64,000 nt of DNA. Source: Agrocybe praecox. Its lineage: Eukaryota > Basidiomycota > Agaricomycetes > Agaricales > Agrocybaceae. Where the stretch lies: positions 490,945 through 554,944 of the forward strand of contig OZ024852.1 in the NCBI GenBank assembly GCA_964017145.1. The letters run 5' to 3'. Shown here one piece after another: positions 48,101 to 58,486 of the stretch. Below the pieces are notes generated by a model. It was given only the letters and a program-made list of their open reading frames with translations, was not told the DNA's origin and did not search any database. Position numbers and translations under genes: made by a program. Each line of letters begins with the position of its first letter. Within the stretch, counting starts at the first letter, position 1.

Positions 48101-49454
48101 GTGCCCCTCTCCTAGCCTCCCGCTTCAAGCTCCAATACCTTGCCATCTGTTGCACAAAATCCTGCTTTTTCCGAATCTTAATTCGTTGGACATATTGAAT
48201 TATTCTTTTTATGATAATAGCGGGAACGAGGGGTGGGCCTGGTTTGTAGGTTTTTGCATAGGCTCTTGCGGATTTGGAGGCGTTAGGACCTGCTCGATCT
48301 TGCCCGTCTCCTAATTCAAGTGCAGCTGCACGTATTTCTTGTTGTTCGGGCTTCAATATTTCTGTGAGATGGCGCCTTTACGAGGCAAACAAAAATTACG
48401 TACAGGGAGATGGCGGTCACAGAAACATGTCAATGAAGCTGGTTCTGCTCCTTGTATGCTCTTCATCGGCATCAACAATTTCTCCCTACGAGCACAGGTG
48501 GCATGAAACGCTACAAAACACGAAGGCTTTGTGCACTGTATACATGCACCTTCCCTGACTTCACAGATACTACACCTCTACGATTGTCAGACTCCTACCT
48601 CTTGCTGACGGTTTTGGCAACATACCAGTTTCCAACGCTGCTTGGATATCCTTTCCACACCCGTAATAGGCTCCATAAACACGTCGTTCGCCACACGCGT
48701 CTCGGGAATCCAAATGGCGCACAATAGGTGAACCCATTCTCCGTGTGTTGTCTGCTTGAAAGCGCCTCCTTCATTCGGACATAGGTAGCAGCTGACAGGA
48801 TTTTCTGGAGAGACTGTACATTTGCGACAGAGCCATTGCCCTTCCGGGATATAGGGTACACCGTAGCAGTCTTGATGTACTGCTAAATTACACCCATCAC
48901 AGAACACGATTGCGTTACTGTTCTCTCCCTCCGAGTCGTCGCAAATCGCACATGTCGAGTCTTCTGAAGGCATGGCAAAATCTGGCTTGGGTATATTCTT
49001 CGTCATGTCGAACCATTCTTTCTCCAGACGATCCATAATGATTTCGAAACCTTCACTGGTAACAGGGTCCAGTTGTGCTTTCTTGCGGTCCACATTGACT
49101 ATGTCTAGCCATTCCTGGTCTATCCGATCTTCAGTCACGCTCTGGTTAACATTTGTGAAAAGACATACCTTGCTCGTCCATATCATATTCTACCGTCTTT
49201 GAAAGGTCACTTTCGAGAGGCTCTATATGCCTGATATAGTGTTCAGGTTTGCTGAAATGGTCAAATTTATTGTCTGAAGTTTCCAGTAAGCACCGAAAAC
49301 TGTTTTTACAAGCCAATTACTTGCATCCAAACGAGTGGTCTTGCTTGCTGTGTACACCTCCGGGCAACTTGAGTTTCTCATCATGTATCACTTGGAACTC
49401 GACTTTCGGAAGAGAACTTGCAACTGGGGGTGAAGTATGGTTTCCGCGAGCCAT
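45197..49454 (-). CDS. NTO1: Nto1/BRPF-type chromatin reader (EPC-like, PHD-zinc knuckle-PHD, bromodomain, PWWP)
   Basis: Scaffold and histone-reading subunit of a MYST acetyltransferase complex, the counterpart of yeast Nto1 and animal BRPF1. The ATG at 49454 starts MARGNHTSPPVASSLPKVEF. An Enhancer-of-polycomb-like part follows (TVEYDMDEQDQEWLDIVNVD), then PHD1 (CAICDDSEGENSNAIVFCDG and CNLAVHQDCYGVPYIPEGQW) and the extended PHD (SCYLCPNEGGAFKQTTHGEW, then VHLLCAIWIPE). Downstream are the bromodomain (PDYFDIIKKPMCWSVIDTKL and LLYNKSGTTFYKNAARLKSF), long acidic and Pro/Ser-rich linkers, and a C-terminal PWWP core (DSYPWWPAVVHAD). Unlike yeast Nto1, which lacks a PWWP, it has the animal-like layout. 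The last four exons end TDQPPDTRDAHAHP at 45197. Many introns; about 1,200 residues. Confidence 0.93.
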
Positions 49455-49699
49455 AATAGTAGGAGGTTGACGTTACGGATGCTATCTCAACATTGGCTTG
49501 ACAGAGACTCGATAGTAAGTTCGTCAACGTCGGTGTCGACGACGGGCTGATTTGTGACTAATATCACGTGACGTTATACTCACGTCGCACGACAATTAAT
49601 CCAGCACCAAATTACCACGCGACGTGTTTTAGGCTTTGGACGATAAATTATTCCGATTTAACATTATCACTACACTACTAAAACAGAAGAAAAAAAATA

Positions 49700-51002
49700 C
49701 TACAGCTCATCAGAGGGTCTGGCGGTAGCGGTGGCAGGATGACTAGTAACAGGTTCGCTTCCCAACGACGCGCTAGGTGTTTCTGGCACAGCTTCTTCAG
49801 GTTTCTTCTTCATATGCTCGGGAATGCTGCCCATCATTCCGCCATATCCATTGGTATCATGGTAGTCGGCGCCACCATTCAGCATAGCCTTCTCGAAGTC
49901 GATCATGTCGGTGAAGCCTCCGTGCATCAATGCTATCCGTTGGGCTTCCTGTTTCCTCTCGATCTCGGCTTCTTCGGGGCTCTGTACGTATTCTTCTTTC
50001 TTTGCCTCTTCCACAACTTGTGTAAGATCGGCTGTGCCATCTAGGATAGAGTCGAAGAATTTCGAAAGAGAATCATGTTTGTTGAGACCTTCGTTTTCAA
50101 AATTTGGTCGTAAATCAATTGCACAATATTTGATTTTAAAAAAAACTGACCTTCATAGCGGATTGGAGTCGTTGATCCAATGGGATAAACAAGTACTTTA
50201 GGTTCTTTGGCTTCACCAGCTTCAAGTCCCAACTTCACCGATGACCTGCCTTTACGGTCACGATGTGAGGCCAAGGCAAGATCGGTATAAGCGTATTTGT
50301 TAGCGAGCACGGTCCAGAGTAGGGGGACCTTCTTGTCTTTCGACAATAAGAGTATACGATGCTTATGGGTATTCTGAAAATAATCAAGTCCTGCACTTTT
50401 AACGGGAAAAAAGAAATCCATACCTTTTCAATCCATCCTGGAATGCCTTCAACATAAGGGATTTTCTCGTAGTGCTTAGGAACTCTCCTTGTTGCGAAGT
50501 ACCAGAACCCACTAGCTGTTCTCTCGGAGTCAAAAAGCATGGGAGGCACTGAATTTCCACGCGGGAAGAGCTGCACCATGGTCAATATAAATTCCGAAAA
50601 TTAGTTTGAAGGCTAATCGCACTCACTTTGACGGTTGGGAAGCCTTGGACACCCTGGTCAGCACAGAGGCGTTTGTTCTTCTCAGCGTGGCAATTCACGG
50701 CATATGTTGGAATAAGGGGGTACAATCCAAGTGCTGCTTTGGTATATTCTGGGACCATTTTCTGGCAATGCTATTGGAAAGGCCCGTTAGCTAGAGTAGA
50801 TACACGAGCCGCCGCTATCGTTACGCACCCCACACCAAGGTGCCACAAAGGCCACCAGGCTAGTTTCATTAGCTTTCATCGCCGTCTTGAAGGTCTTTGC
50901 ATCGAGCATCTTCACCAGGGAGTCCTTCGGGAACATACCTGCCGACACCAGCGAAGGTGCCAGCGTCAAAGTAAGCGCAAGTATCGAGGCAGGCAACATC
51001 AT
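49700..51002 (-). CDS. PDI-like ER oxidoreductase with one thioredoxin domain
   Basis: Thiol-disulfide oxidoreductase of the ER lumen, similar in size and layout to yeast Mpd1-type proteins. The start at 51002 gives a signal peptide (MMLPASILALTLTLAPSLVS, then AG). The thioredoxin active site is APWCG|HCQKMVPEY (CGHC), and an intron lies between CG and HC. The cis-proline loop reads QGFPTVK. A second, redox-inactive thioredoxin-like half follows (HRILLLSKDKKVPLLWTVLA; EPKVLVYPIG). The C-terminal third is charged and helical and ends in ARPSDEL, a retrieval-type tetrapeptide of the HDEL/KDEL class. About 350 residues, several short introns. Intact. Confidence 0.9.
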
Positions 51003-51900
51003 CTAACACAAGTCAGGGGAAGTAGATTTTGTCCCTACAGATCATAAAGCTGGGTATTTAAGCACACCAAATGGAGGTTAAACGTTAAGGACACGTCAGT
51101 GTGCCCGGCGTGGAAGCGTGGTCACCGGCTTACACAGTAACAAACAAAACCTTTCTCCGACATTTAAGAATTTCATCAGTTTTTTTCTGCTCGTTCCGAC
51201 TTCGTATACAATATCGCCACGTTGGAGGACATCGCGACCTCGAACGACCACAGAATATTCAATACTCTTAACATATATTTCGAAAGACCTCGATTCACCT
51301 TCACAATGTGTCAATACCACAATGCGCGCCATCGCGGCCTGAAACATTATCTGGCAAACATCTACTTGAAACCGGCGAACTTCAGGCAATTACTACCCGT
51401 AGATGCCTAAAAGCTCTAAAGAGACGCCCCGCGACCAACGCTTTGGCATATTACCACGACAGCCTGATCTTGAGCCATTGGAACATAGGTCGTGGAAAAG
51501 CGTACACCCCGTTATACCGCGGTTCCGGAGGTAGAGATGGAGACACTTTAATTATCCTCCCATGTGTCGTGTTCTATGGGAGAATCAGTTTCGGGAGGTT
51601 TCCTCTCATACATTCCCGCTGAAAGGAAGGTCGAGAACATGGGATATGTTCCTCAAGGAAGATTAGAAGGTGTTCTGAGTGCGACCTTTTCTCCAGCGTT
51701 TAAACTATCGCTGAACGAGGCAGTGACAGATTAGCAGTTAGATCATTCGGTTCCACCCCTATTGCCCGGTTTGAATATGCAATATATATTGCGAACAAAC
51801 GCCTCACATGGTCGACGAAGAAGTTTTGATAATAATACACGATGAGTTACAAGAATTAATACATTGTTTAAAATATCATATTAGATAGCAAGCCTGCTTG
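51003..51900. other. Intergenic
   Basis: 0.9 kb. ORFs at 51096-51389 (minus) and 51308-51622 (plus) overlap one another and the likely PDI promoter; neither is supported. Confidence 0.4.
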
Positions 51901-53805
51901 CTATCGGCTAATCATATGCACATCATCTTCCCAGTAAGATTGTTCGTCGTCCTCGAGGTCTCTCGTTCGGGTTGAATGTATGTGAAGCTCAGCCCCGGGC
52001 GTCGCGGATGAGAATCTTGAAGACCTGGTCGTCGTCTCAAGTAATCCTCGCAAGTTTAAAAGCATTCTGCGCGGAGTAAGATGTCAAGCATACATCCAAT
52101 TTAGATTCGGGATTTCGCATACCTGGAACAAATAGTTGCCTGCAAGCTCTTCCCTAGTGTCACAGCGTAAAACCCCCCAATTGGTTCCACTGCCCAAAGA
52201 AGAGCGCTCGATACGCAGATTCCTAGTGGGAAATGGTCAAGGAACTGTATTTGTTTCATGTATCATGCTCGACATACCCATCATTACTGTCAAAAATCCA
52301 GGAAAGTGAGTAATTTTTCCTGACTGAAAATATTGTTAATTTACCAAGATAGTAAACTAGTCCTATTTAATAGAAATATTAGCAAGGCTACCTACCCACA
52401 AGCAAAAACTCCTCTTACCGTCTCTCATTACCACGGACAGGACTTGGGATCGTGCAGAAGGTCCAAGTGACCTATCTTTACATAAGACGCACATGTAAGA
52501 ACTTCTTTGCCTTCAAGACAGTGCGTAAACTCACATTCAATGGAGTATCTTTTGATCGTGAGAGCCACGACGACTAGAAAACAGTTCATCATTAGAGAAC
52601 ACCTGGAAAGTGACCATTCTTTTGATACGCACCGGTCTCAAATAAAATTAGGGGAAACCAGAAGACAGCAAACATTTTCCTACAGAGAGGGGTTTGACAC
52701 CTTGCAAAGCAGAAAGGGAATCCGTCTGGTCTTGCGGGATGAACTACAATGTTAAATCATTTCACGTGGGTCTATACTTCAGATTTTTGAATTGAGACGT
52801 ACAATCGGTATTAACAACGATGATAAGGAAGAAGGTAAATGTAGCTAGAACCGATAGCTGTGCGTTGGTCGTGAACGTCAGCAATATAACAAATACCGTG
52901 CAGACCAGATCTATAAAATGTCGCTCACCAACTCGAGGATAACCAAAAGAACGAAGATAAAATTACTTCGACAAAGTGCGTTAGTCCTTAGTATCAGAAC
53001 AGCTGTAAGTCTCTACCTTTAGCTCGATGATCAATAGTCCAATGAAAATATGACGTACATTCGACAGAGACAATTGACAATAATCCTAATATTCCAAATG
53101 ATATCTCATAGTCTCTGCAACTATAAGAAATAGATGTCATTGATAACGGTGAGCTGATAGTTATTCTTTGATTCTTACAGCTTTAGTAAAGCACTTGTTC
53201 ATTAGCACTTGAAATGCTTTACGATCAGAGCACTTACCTTCATTGAAGGTGAAGGCAAGAATGCATCTACCAACAGCCAATCGTAAGAAGATAAAAACAC
53301 CAAGCAAGATAGAACAATTGCCCACAGCACAAGTCGTATATGATCAACAGGGGTGGGGTGTAACGATTCTGTGGGTCAAAGTGAGTAAGCAAACACTTCA
53401 AATACCTGAGAGACTTACAAAAAAGAATAATGTGGTCCCAAGGGTTTTCTTTGCTCGCCATACTCTTTGCACCTACTCAGGAAAGATCTCGTCAATGATT
53501 GTGATAGATTTGTTTGTGGGCCGCAAACAGACCTCCTCGTTGAAAGTCAGGAGCATATCCCATATCAGAATAGTCGCTGATGCCACTACCGCAAAATGAA
53601 TAAAGAACAGTACAAAGACGAAGAAACCCCACGCGCTCGTTACACACCTGTTAGATACTTTTTCAGCCATAACCCAGAAACCAATTAGCCGACGGCTTTG
53701 CGTTGACAAAATGATATCGCATTACAGCGCGCGCACCTGTGTTGTATAGTGAAGCTCATACAACTGTACCAGCGGTTCATGGTCATGAAGAGCAATTTCC
53801 ATCAT
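51901..53805 (-). CDS. DUF6533-type multi-helix membrane protein (copy A)
   Basis: Seven-helix-type membrane protein of a family greatly expanded in mushroom fungi; function unknown, sometimes compared with receptors. Exon 1 (53737-53805) is MMEIALHDHEPLVQLYELHY, then TTQ. Exon 2 is a 10-nt microexon (53648-53657), which joins into exon 3 (53533-53585) as YLTVASATILIWDMLLTFNE, then E. Next come VQRVWRAKKTLGTTLFF, NRYTPPLLIIYDLCCGQLFY, and a later helix with ALVLSIRTNALCRSN. The C-terminal exon contains LLNLRGLLETTTRSSRFSS and ends DDVHMISR at 51901. The spliced frame is open through the exons I traced, but joins between 52.2 and 53.2 kb are not fully worked out. It is paralogous to copy B, exon for exon. 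Confidence 0.75.
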
Positions 53806-54792
53806 ATGCCCGGCTCGTCGCTATCGAAACGTTCAGACGCTACGGCCAGACTCGTAGGAGGTGGAAAACGACGACGAAAGGCTCAAGGAAGGGAACGTTG
53901 GGGAGAGTATCACGAATTTGACACCTTATGACAAGGATTATATCAGCTGAGCTGAGACTGATACCCTGAAATCTGCGGTGGGCGAATTCGAACCCATGCC
54001 TGTCTTCCTTCTGCCCCGAAGTAATCTATTTTTGACGAATTCAGGGGATCCCACAAAAAGAACGGGTGTGGGATCGCGAACGTCAAATGGCTATGCCGCC
54101 ATCAGAGCAATATGCAGTCGAATGTGCCCCATTCATCTCATTATAGACATCGGGGCAGGCAGGCCGAGCTACACGAAGTCATTGGCCGTACCAGGGCAAA
54201 TGTCCATGGACTCATTCCGGGTTATATAAAATCAAGAATAAAAAGAAATAATACACACACCTTTCTATCCCAAACATCTATATATACATCATCATTTCAT
54301 TTCCTGAAGGACGCTAGTCGAAAACCAGGGCGCTCAGCGCGTGTCCTCTACCGCGATAGCTTGCATATGATCAACATCATGTTTCGATTCGGGACGCCAC
54401 GCTTTCTCTAAATGATATTTTAAGCACAAGGGACGTTCATTTCAAGTCGTGTTTCGTGCGCAGTTTAGTTAAATCACTAATCACTAATATGATCTTCCAA
54501 ATTTGTCTCCAAAGTTGTTTGAGTCAAAACTGTACATACATGATGGGGTCCAGAAATTCGGTCAACGTAAGATAGTAAGCTACACAAATAGTTCGAGATA
54601 GGATATAATTCGCTCCATTCATTCTTCGATCATTGACTCGGTAATGATCGTTCCAACCAACACAGCTACGAAATCAGATTCCTTGCCCCTCATTATCCCC
54701 TACAGCAAATAAACAAGGCGCGATGGTTTGAGAGCGGTGCTTTACCCTGTTCGCGGCATTGATAATCACGCTCGTCACCAACGCTCGAAAAC
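53806..54792. other. Spacer between the two DUF6533 genes
   Basis: 1 kb, mostly promoter side of copy A and 3' flank of copy B. No supported gene. A GTTCGAA box near 53990 resembles a tRNA T loop but no cloverleaf forms. Confidence 0.4.
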
Positions 54793-56738
54793 TCATCTGC
54801 GCCATCGATTTTCCGAGTCAACCAGTGAGCCCTGATAATTATACTCGAACTGTGATCTCGTAGATTCTTTGGCTTCCAAAATTCCGCGTAAGTTGAGCAG
54901 TAACCTGATAAGACATTGTTGATGCATCATCACGACCTGCAGCACATGGAGCACATACCTGGAACATATTGTTGCTTGCAAACTCTTCAAGAGTCCGACA
55001 GCAAGATACGACGCGAATGGATCCAAAATCCAAATTAAGAAGTTGCAAATCGAAACAGCTATGAACGTTTCGAACAACGATCATCATTGCTGGGTATGGA
55101 CAAACATACGGGATGCCCACTTACACATGATAACTAAAGAACGACATATGTAAGAGTTTAGTGATGTCTGGAGATGGCCAAGGATTTAAATGAGCGTACC
55201 GATATAATACAGAAGACCTAAATATCATGGTTCAGTCGCCTTCACTCATGGTTATTATCACAGATAACTGACCATCGCGCACTAGTATTCTAACAATACT
55301 TGTTGACCCGGTGAGCTGCATAATTCTATCTGCAAAAATAAGCATTAACCATCAATGCATCACGGCAGGATCAATGAGGTGGATGACCCAGAGTATATGC
55401 TCAGTGCGTACATGCCAAGGGAGAGATAGTAACGAGACCGAAGAAGTAGATTACTAACATGATTTATAAGACTTCCATATCGTCAATATGAAAACAACTA
55501 AATGATCGAAAGGTGGTCCATCAGCACTTGATGATGTACATGTATCACCCAAAAAAAAAAAAACTCGGAAACCTACAAGTTTCGAACGCGAAAAAGACGA
55601 CCCAAAATCCTATCAACAAGGGTTGGCAAAGTGGTGATGTACAACCCGAGAGGCAGCCTTTGAAGCCGATGGTACTGGCAGGTATAACTTTTTCCGACAA
55701 AGATGAGTACAATCGGGACGCTTGTCGTCAGAGTAACTGCACCCACATGTCTCGTACTTGAAAACTATCAGAAAGCAGGCCAACATAACGGCCATCGAGA
55801 CCTTTTGAAACTGTATTAGTTTGGCATCGAAAATGGGTTTATACAAGACGTACCACACAGAGAGACGCCAGGAGAGCAAACAGTCCCCTATTCTGATATA
55901 GAGCGTGCGTTCGCATCACAAGAACACCTATAACTAGTTAGCGTCAAGGCAATTTTAGCTGAAGAGAGCGCTTAATATGTACATTCTATAATAGCTATTG
56001 ACACCAAGTCTAAAATTGTTGAGGAAATTTCATAGTTTTTGCAGCTATATGAAGATAAAGTGAATTCATGGCCACAAAACAACTGCGGGCACAATGCTCA
56101 CAACTAATCGAAGAAAAACGAAAGAACCGCCAGTCAGACTCCTCGGTATAACATGGTGAACCTCCTAGCTCACTTTAATAGAAGGCGAAGTCACGAATTG
56201 TGCTTTATACAAAATCGGTCAAAATCCCGTATTGATGATAGTGCTTGGATAGTGCTATTAGCTTACCATATAAATCAAATGAAAAAATAACAGGAGGAAT
56301 ATATCGATTCTGTATACTCGATTCAGCAACAGATAGAGGTGGGATGAAGAAAAAGGCCTGACCAGGAAGAACAAGGTCGTGCCGCGCGTTTTCTTCACCT
56401 TCCATACTCTGGCAATCTGCAGACGGGTCAGAACTCATAATACCCCCACAGAGCAAAAAAATCTGGGGCACAGACTTCAAGATCAAAAGTCAGCATCATG
56501 TCCCATAGTAAGACTGTTGCAGATGCGACTAAAGAAGGAGAAAACAAATATCATTGATTCCCTGCCTGTCTACTAGAGTTGGGCAATATATTCTGACCTG
56601 TTGTGTACTAAAAGCGCAAAAGGACTACGTAAGACTCTATCCGAAGGCTATGATGATGGTGATTGTACAAACACTTACTTTAGTAGCAGCTAGGGTAGAA
56701 AATATCACATCCATACTCGGCGCTTCATGTTGTCCCAT
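54793..56738 (-). CDS. DUF6533-type multi-helix membrane protein (copy B)
   Basis: Tandem paralogue of copy A. Exon 1 (56679-56738) encodes MGQHEAPSMDVIFSTLAATK. A 10-nt microexon (56598-56607) adds YTT and splices into VASATVLLWDMMLTFDLE. Next are IARVWKVKKTRGTTLFFL and NRYIPPVIFSFDLYG, then a helix with GVLVMRTHALYQNRGLFALL, a Cys-containing block (VVSCCRTLEEFASNNMFQ), and the C-terminal LLLNLRGILEAKESTRSQFE ending NRWRR at 54793. The motif order in both copies matches the DUF6533 family (core YxTVASAT-LW-D--LTF, KKT-GT-LFF-NRY). It appears intact in the parts traced; several internal exons were not delimited. Confidence 0.75.
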
Positions 56739-57502
56739 GTCCAATGATTATCAAGGACCCTAAACTGGAAGCAGCGCTCTCCAGACGATAGAAAAGCGAT
56801 AGTGTTAAGAAGAAATAGAGCGCATATGTCGTATGGAGGGGGTAAACAAAAGAGAGAGTTGGAAGCACCGCACTACGACCCGTCAATTTGCCAGAACTAC
56901 CCGTCCAACTGCCTAGTCCTTGGCATGTATGACAAAATGGTCGTGACCACAATCAACCCTAATCAGCATTATACTATCCCATAATGCATTTCCCTCGCCC
57001 GTAGACCGGTGAAAAGACTGACTGACTGCGTGAGGCGTGTATGTAGATCACAGATATAACGCGGGCATGACATCCGAATCTCCCAGGATCCCCGTCGGCG
57101 ATTGTTCACTGGCGACAAGGTGCCCGAGTTCATTCCATTAGCGGAACCTGACATCCCGTAATGATTTTGTAGTTGAAAATTTTCATATTTGTTCATAAGG
57201 TAGGAACATTGGTATCACTAAAATGGATATAATGTAAGTGCGTAGATTCAAAGAGACCTGATGTACCCACACAAACTATCCGTCAGCCTCTATTTTTGAG
57301 TCGGTTTATATGTTGAGGCAGAATTAAACCGCTCGATACATAGAAAAAAGAATGATATAAGAAAAATCCCAAATAATCTCAGGTCTACCAAAGACGAGAA
57401 AGGGCAATGTCATGCACCCAGATCCGTTCGATTAATCTTTCAAATAAATCAAGTCAGAATACTCCCACCACCAGTGCAAAAGAAAGAAAGAAAGAATAAG
57501 AA
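56739..57502. other. Intergenic upstream of DUF6533 copy B
   Basis: 0.76 kb. A 75-codon ORF at 56969-57196 (minus) is Asn/Gly-rich with no recognisable feature and is not called. Confidence 0.4.
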
Positions 57503-58486
57503 TCAATATAGACCGCACACCTCATGAGCTAAGGCAAGCCACTCTTTCAATGTCCTAGCGTATTCGTCGTTTCCCTTATCCACAGGTCGATCAGCGTGCC
57601 ACAGCGTGAATGAAGAAAACTGGGCTGTAGGCACAAGATGCCTGATTGGTTTGGAGTCGTGGAGGGGGTCCATCGGGGTATCATCGTTGTTAATGTCAGA
57701 CTCTGGGACCGTATTTTCTTCTTTAATCTTCTCCTGTTCGTCATCTTGAACCACAATAGGTTCTTCAACGTGTTTCGGGGCTGCACTGCGCGTTAGACGC
57801 CCCCGAGGTTTGGCTTCTGGTTCGTCCTTCGTTGTCACGGTACCAGCTTTGGCTTTCGTACCAGCAGCAGCTTTACCCTTGCCCTTCGCTTTCGCACTCG
57901 CCTTACTGCCTTTAGCCTCATCCTCCTTGCTCCTTACTTCTGCACCCCCATGTACATTCGGATTGGCTTCTGCCCGAAGAACCAATCCAGAATACCCAAC
58001 GGGCAAGTCAACCGTTAGACCATGTATCGACCTCCCGCGGAAAGCAGAGGTATACCGCCTTTCTTCGTCTTCCAGAGGTGGTGCGGATAGAGACGGATGT
58101 TTGACACCCTCAGCATCATCAGCAGTAGCAACAATGGTGTCTTGCGACTCAGCAACGACAGTCGCTGCACTCATCACAGAGTCCGTGCTGGACGCCCCGG
58201 ACAATAGAGGTACAGGCCCAGGTCCGGTATTTGGAGTTGGAGTTGGAGTTTCACTCCCTGGATCCTGATCCTTCATTTCGACGTCTTCTTCTTGTTTGTC
58301 TACATTGTCGACGAGTTCCTTCGTAGGCCTGTTCACATTTATATCCTCTCGCTTATACTTCTCCACGCGCATGAATGCAGACACTTGTGCTGGTCCGGAG
58401 TAGTTGATGTGAAAAGGCATGAGATTCGGGATACATGTCTGCAGTTCGGAGGTTGCGAGGGGTATTAGGAGGTTTGGGGAGGTCAT
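57503..58486 (-). CDS. RNH203: Ribonuclease H2 subunit C
   Basis: Non-catalytic subunit of RNase H2, which removes ribonucleotides from DNA and RNA:DNA hybrids in the nucleus. Single exon, 327 residues. The true start is the ATG at 58486 (MTSPNLLIPLATSELQTC), since the frame extends upstream only through a TTG. The family blocks are MPFHINYSGPAQVSAFMRV near the N-terminus, FRGRSIHGLTVDLPVGYSG, then LVLRAE in the middle, and AQFSSFTLWHADRPVDKG at the C-terminus before EWLALAHEV. Between the last two blocks lies a long, charged insert of roughly 100 residues rich in Ala/Lys (KASAKAKGKGKAAAGTKAK) and acidic Glu. Other fungal and animal subunits are much shorter, so the insert is unusual but probably disordered. 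Confidence 0.88.
   Translation of the reverse strand: MTSPNLLIPLATSELQTCIPNLMPFHINYSGPAQVSAFMRVEKYKREDINVNRPTKELVDNVDKQEEDVEMKDQDPGSETPTPTPNTGPGPVPLLSGASSTDSVMSAATVVAESQDTIVATADDAEGVKHPSLSAPPLEDEERRYTSAFRGRSIHGLTVDLPVGYSGLVLRAEANPNVHGGAEVRSKEDEAKGSKASAKAKGKGKAAAGTKAKAGTVTTKDEPEAKPRGRLTRSAAPKHVEEPIVVQDDEQEKIKEENTVPESDINNDDTPMDPLHDSKPIRHLVPTAQFSSFTLWHADRPVDKGNDEYARTLKEWLALAHEVCGLY

Noticed and set aside
51096..51389. 97-codon minus-strand ORF upstream of the PDI-like gene
   Set aside because: Falls in the likely promoter, overlaps plus-strand ORFs equally long, no recognisable features.
53970..54060. tRNA-like GTTCGAA box on the minus strand
   Set aside because: The T-loop-like motif has no matching acceptor, D or anticodon stems at proper spacing.
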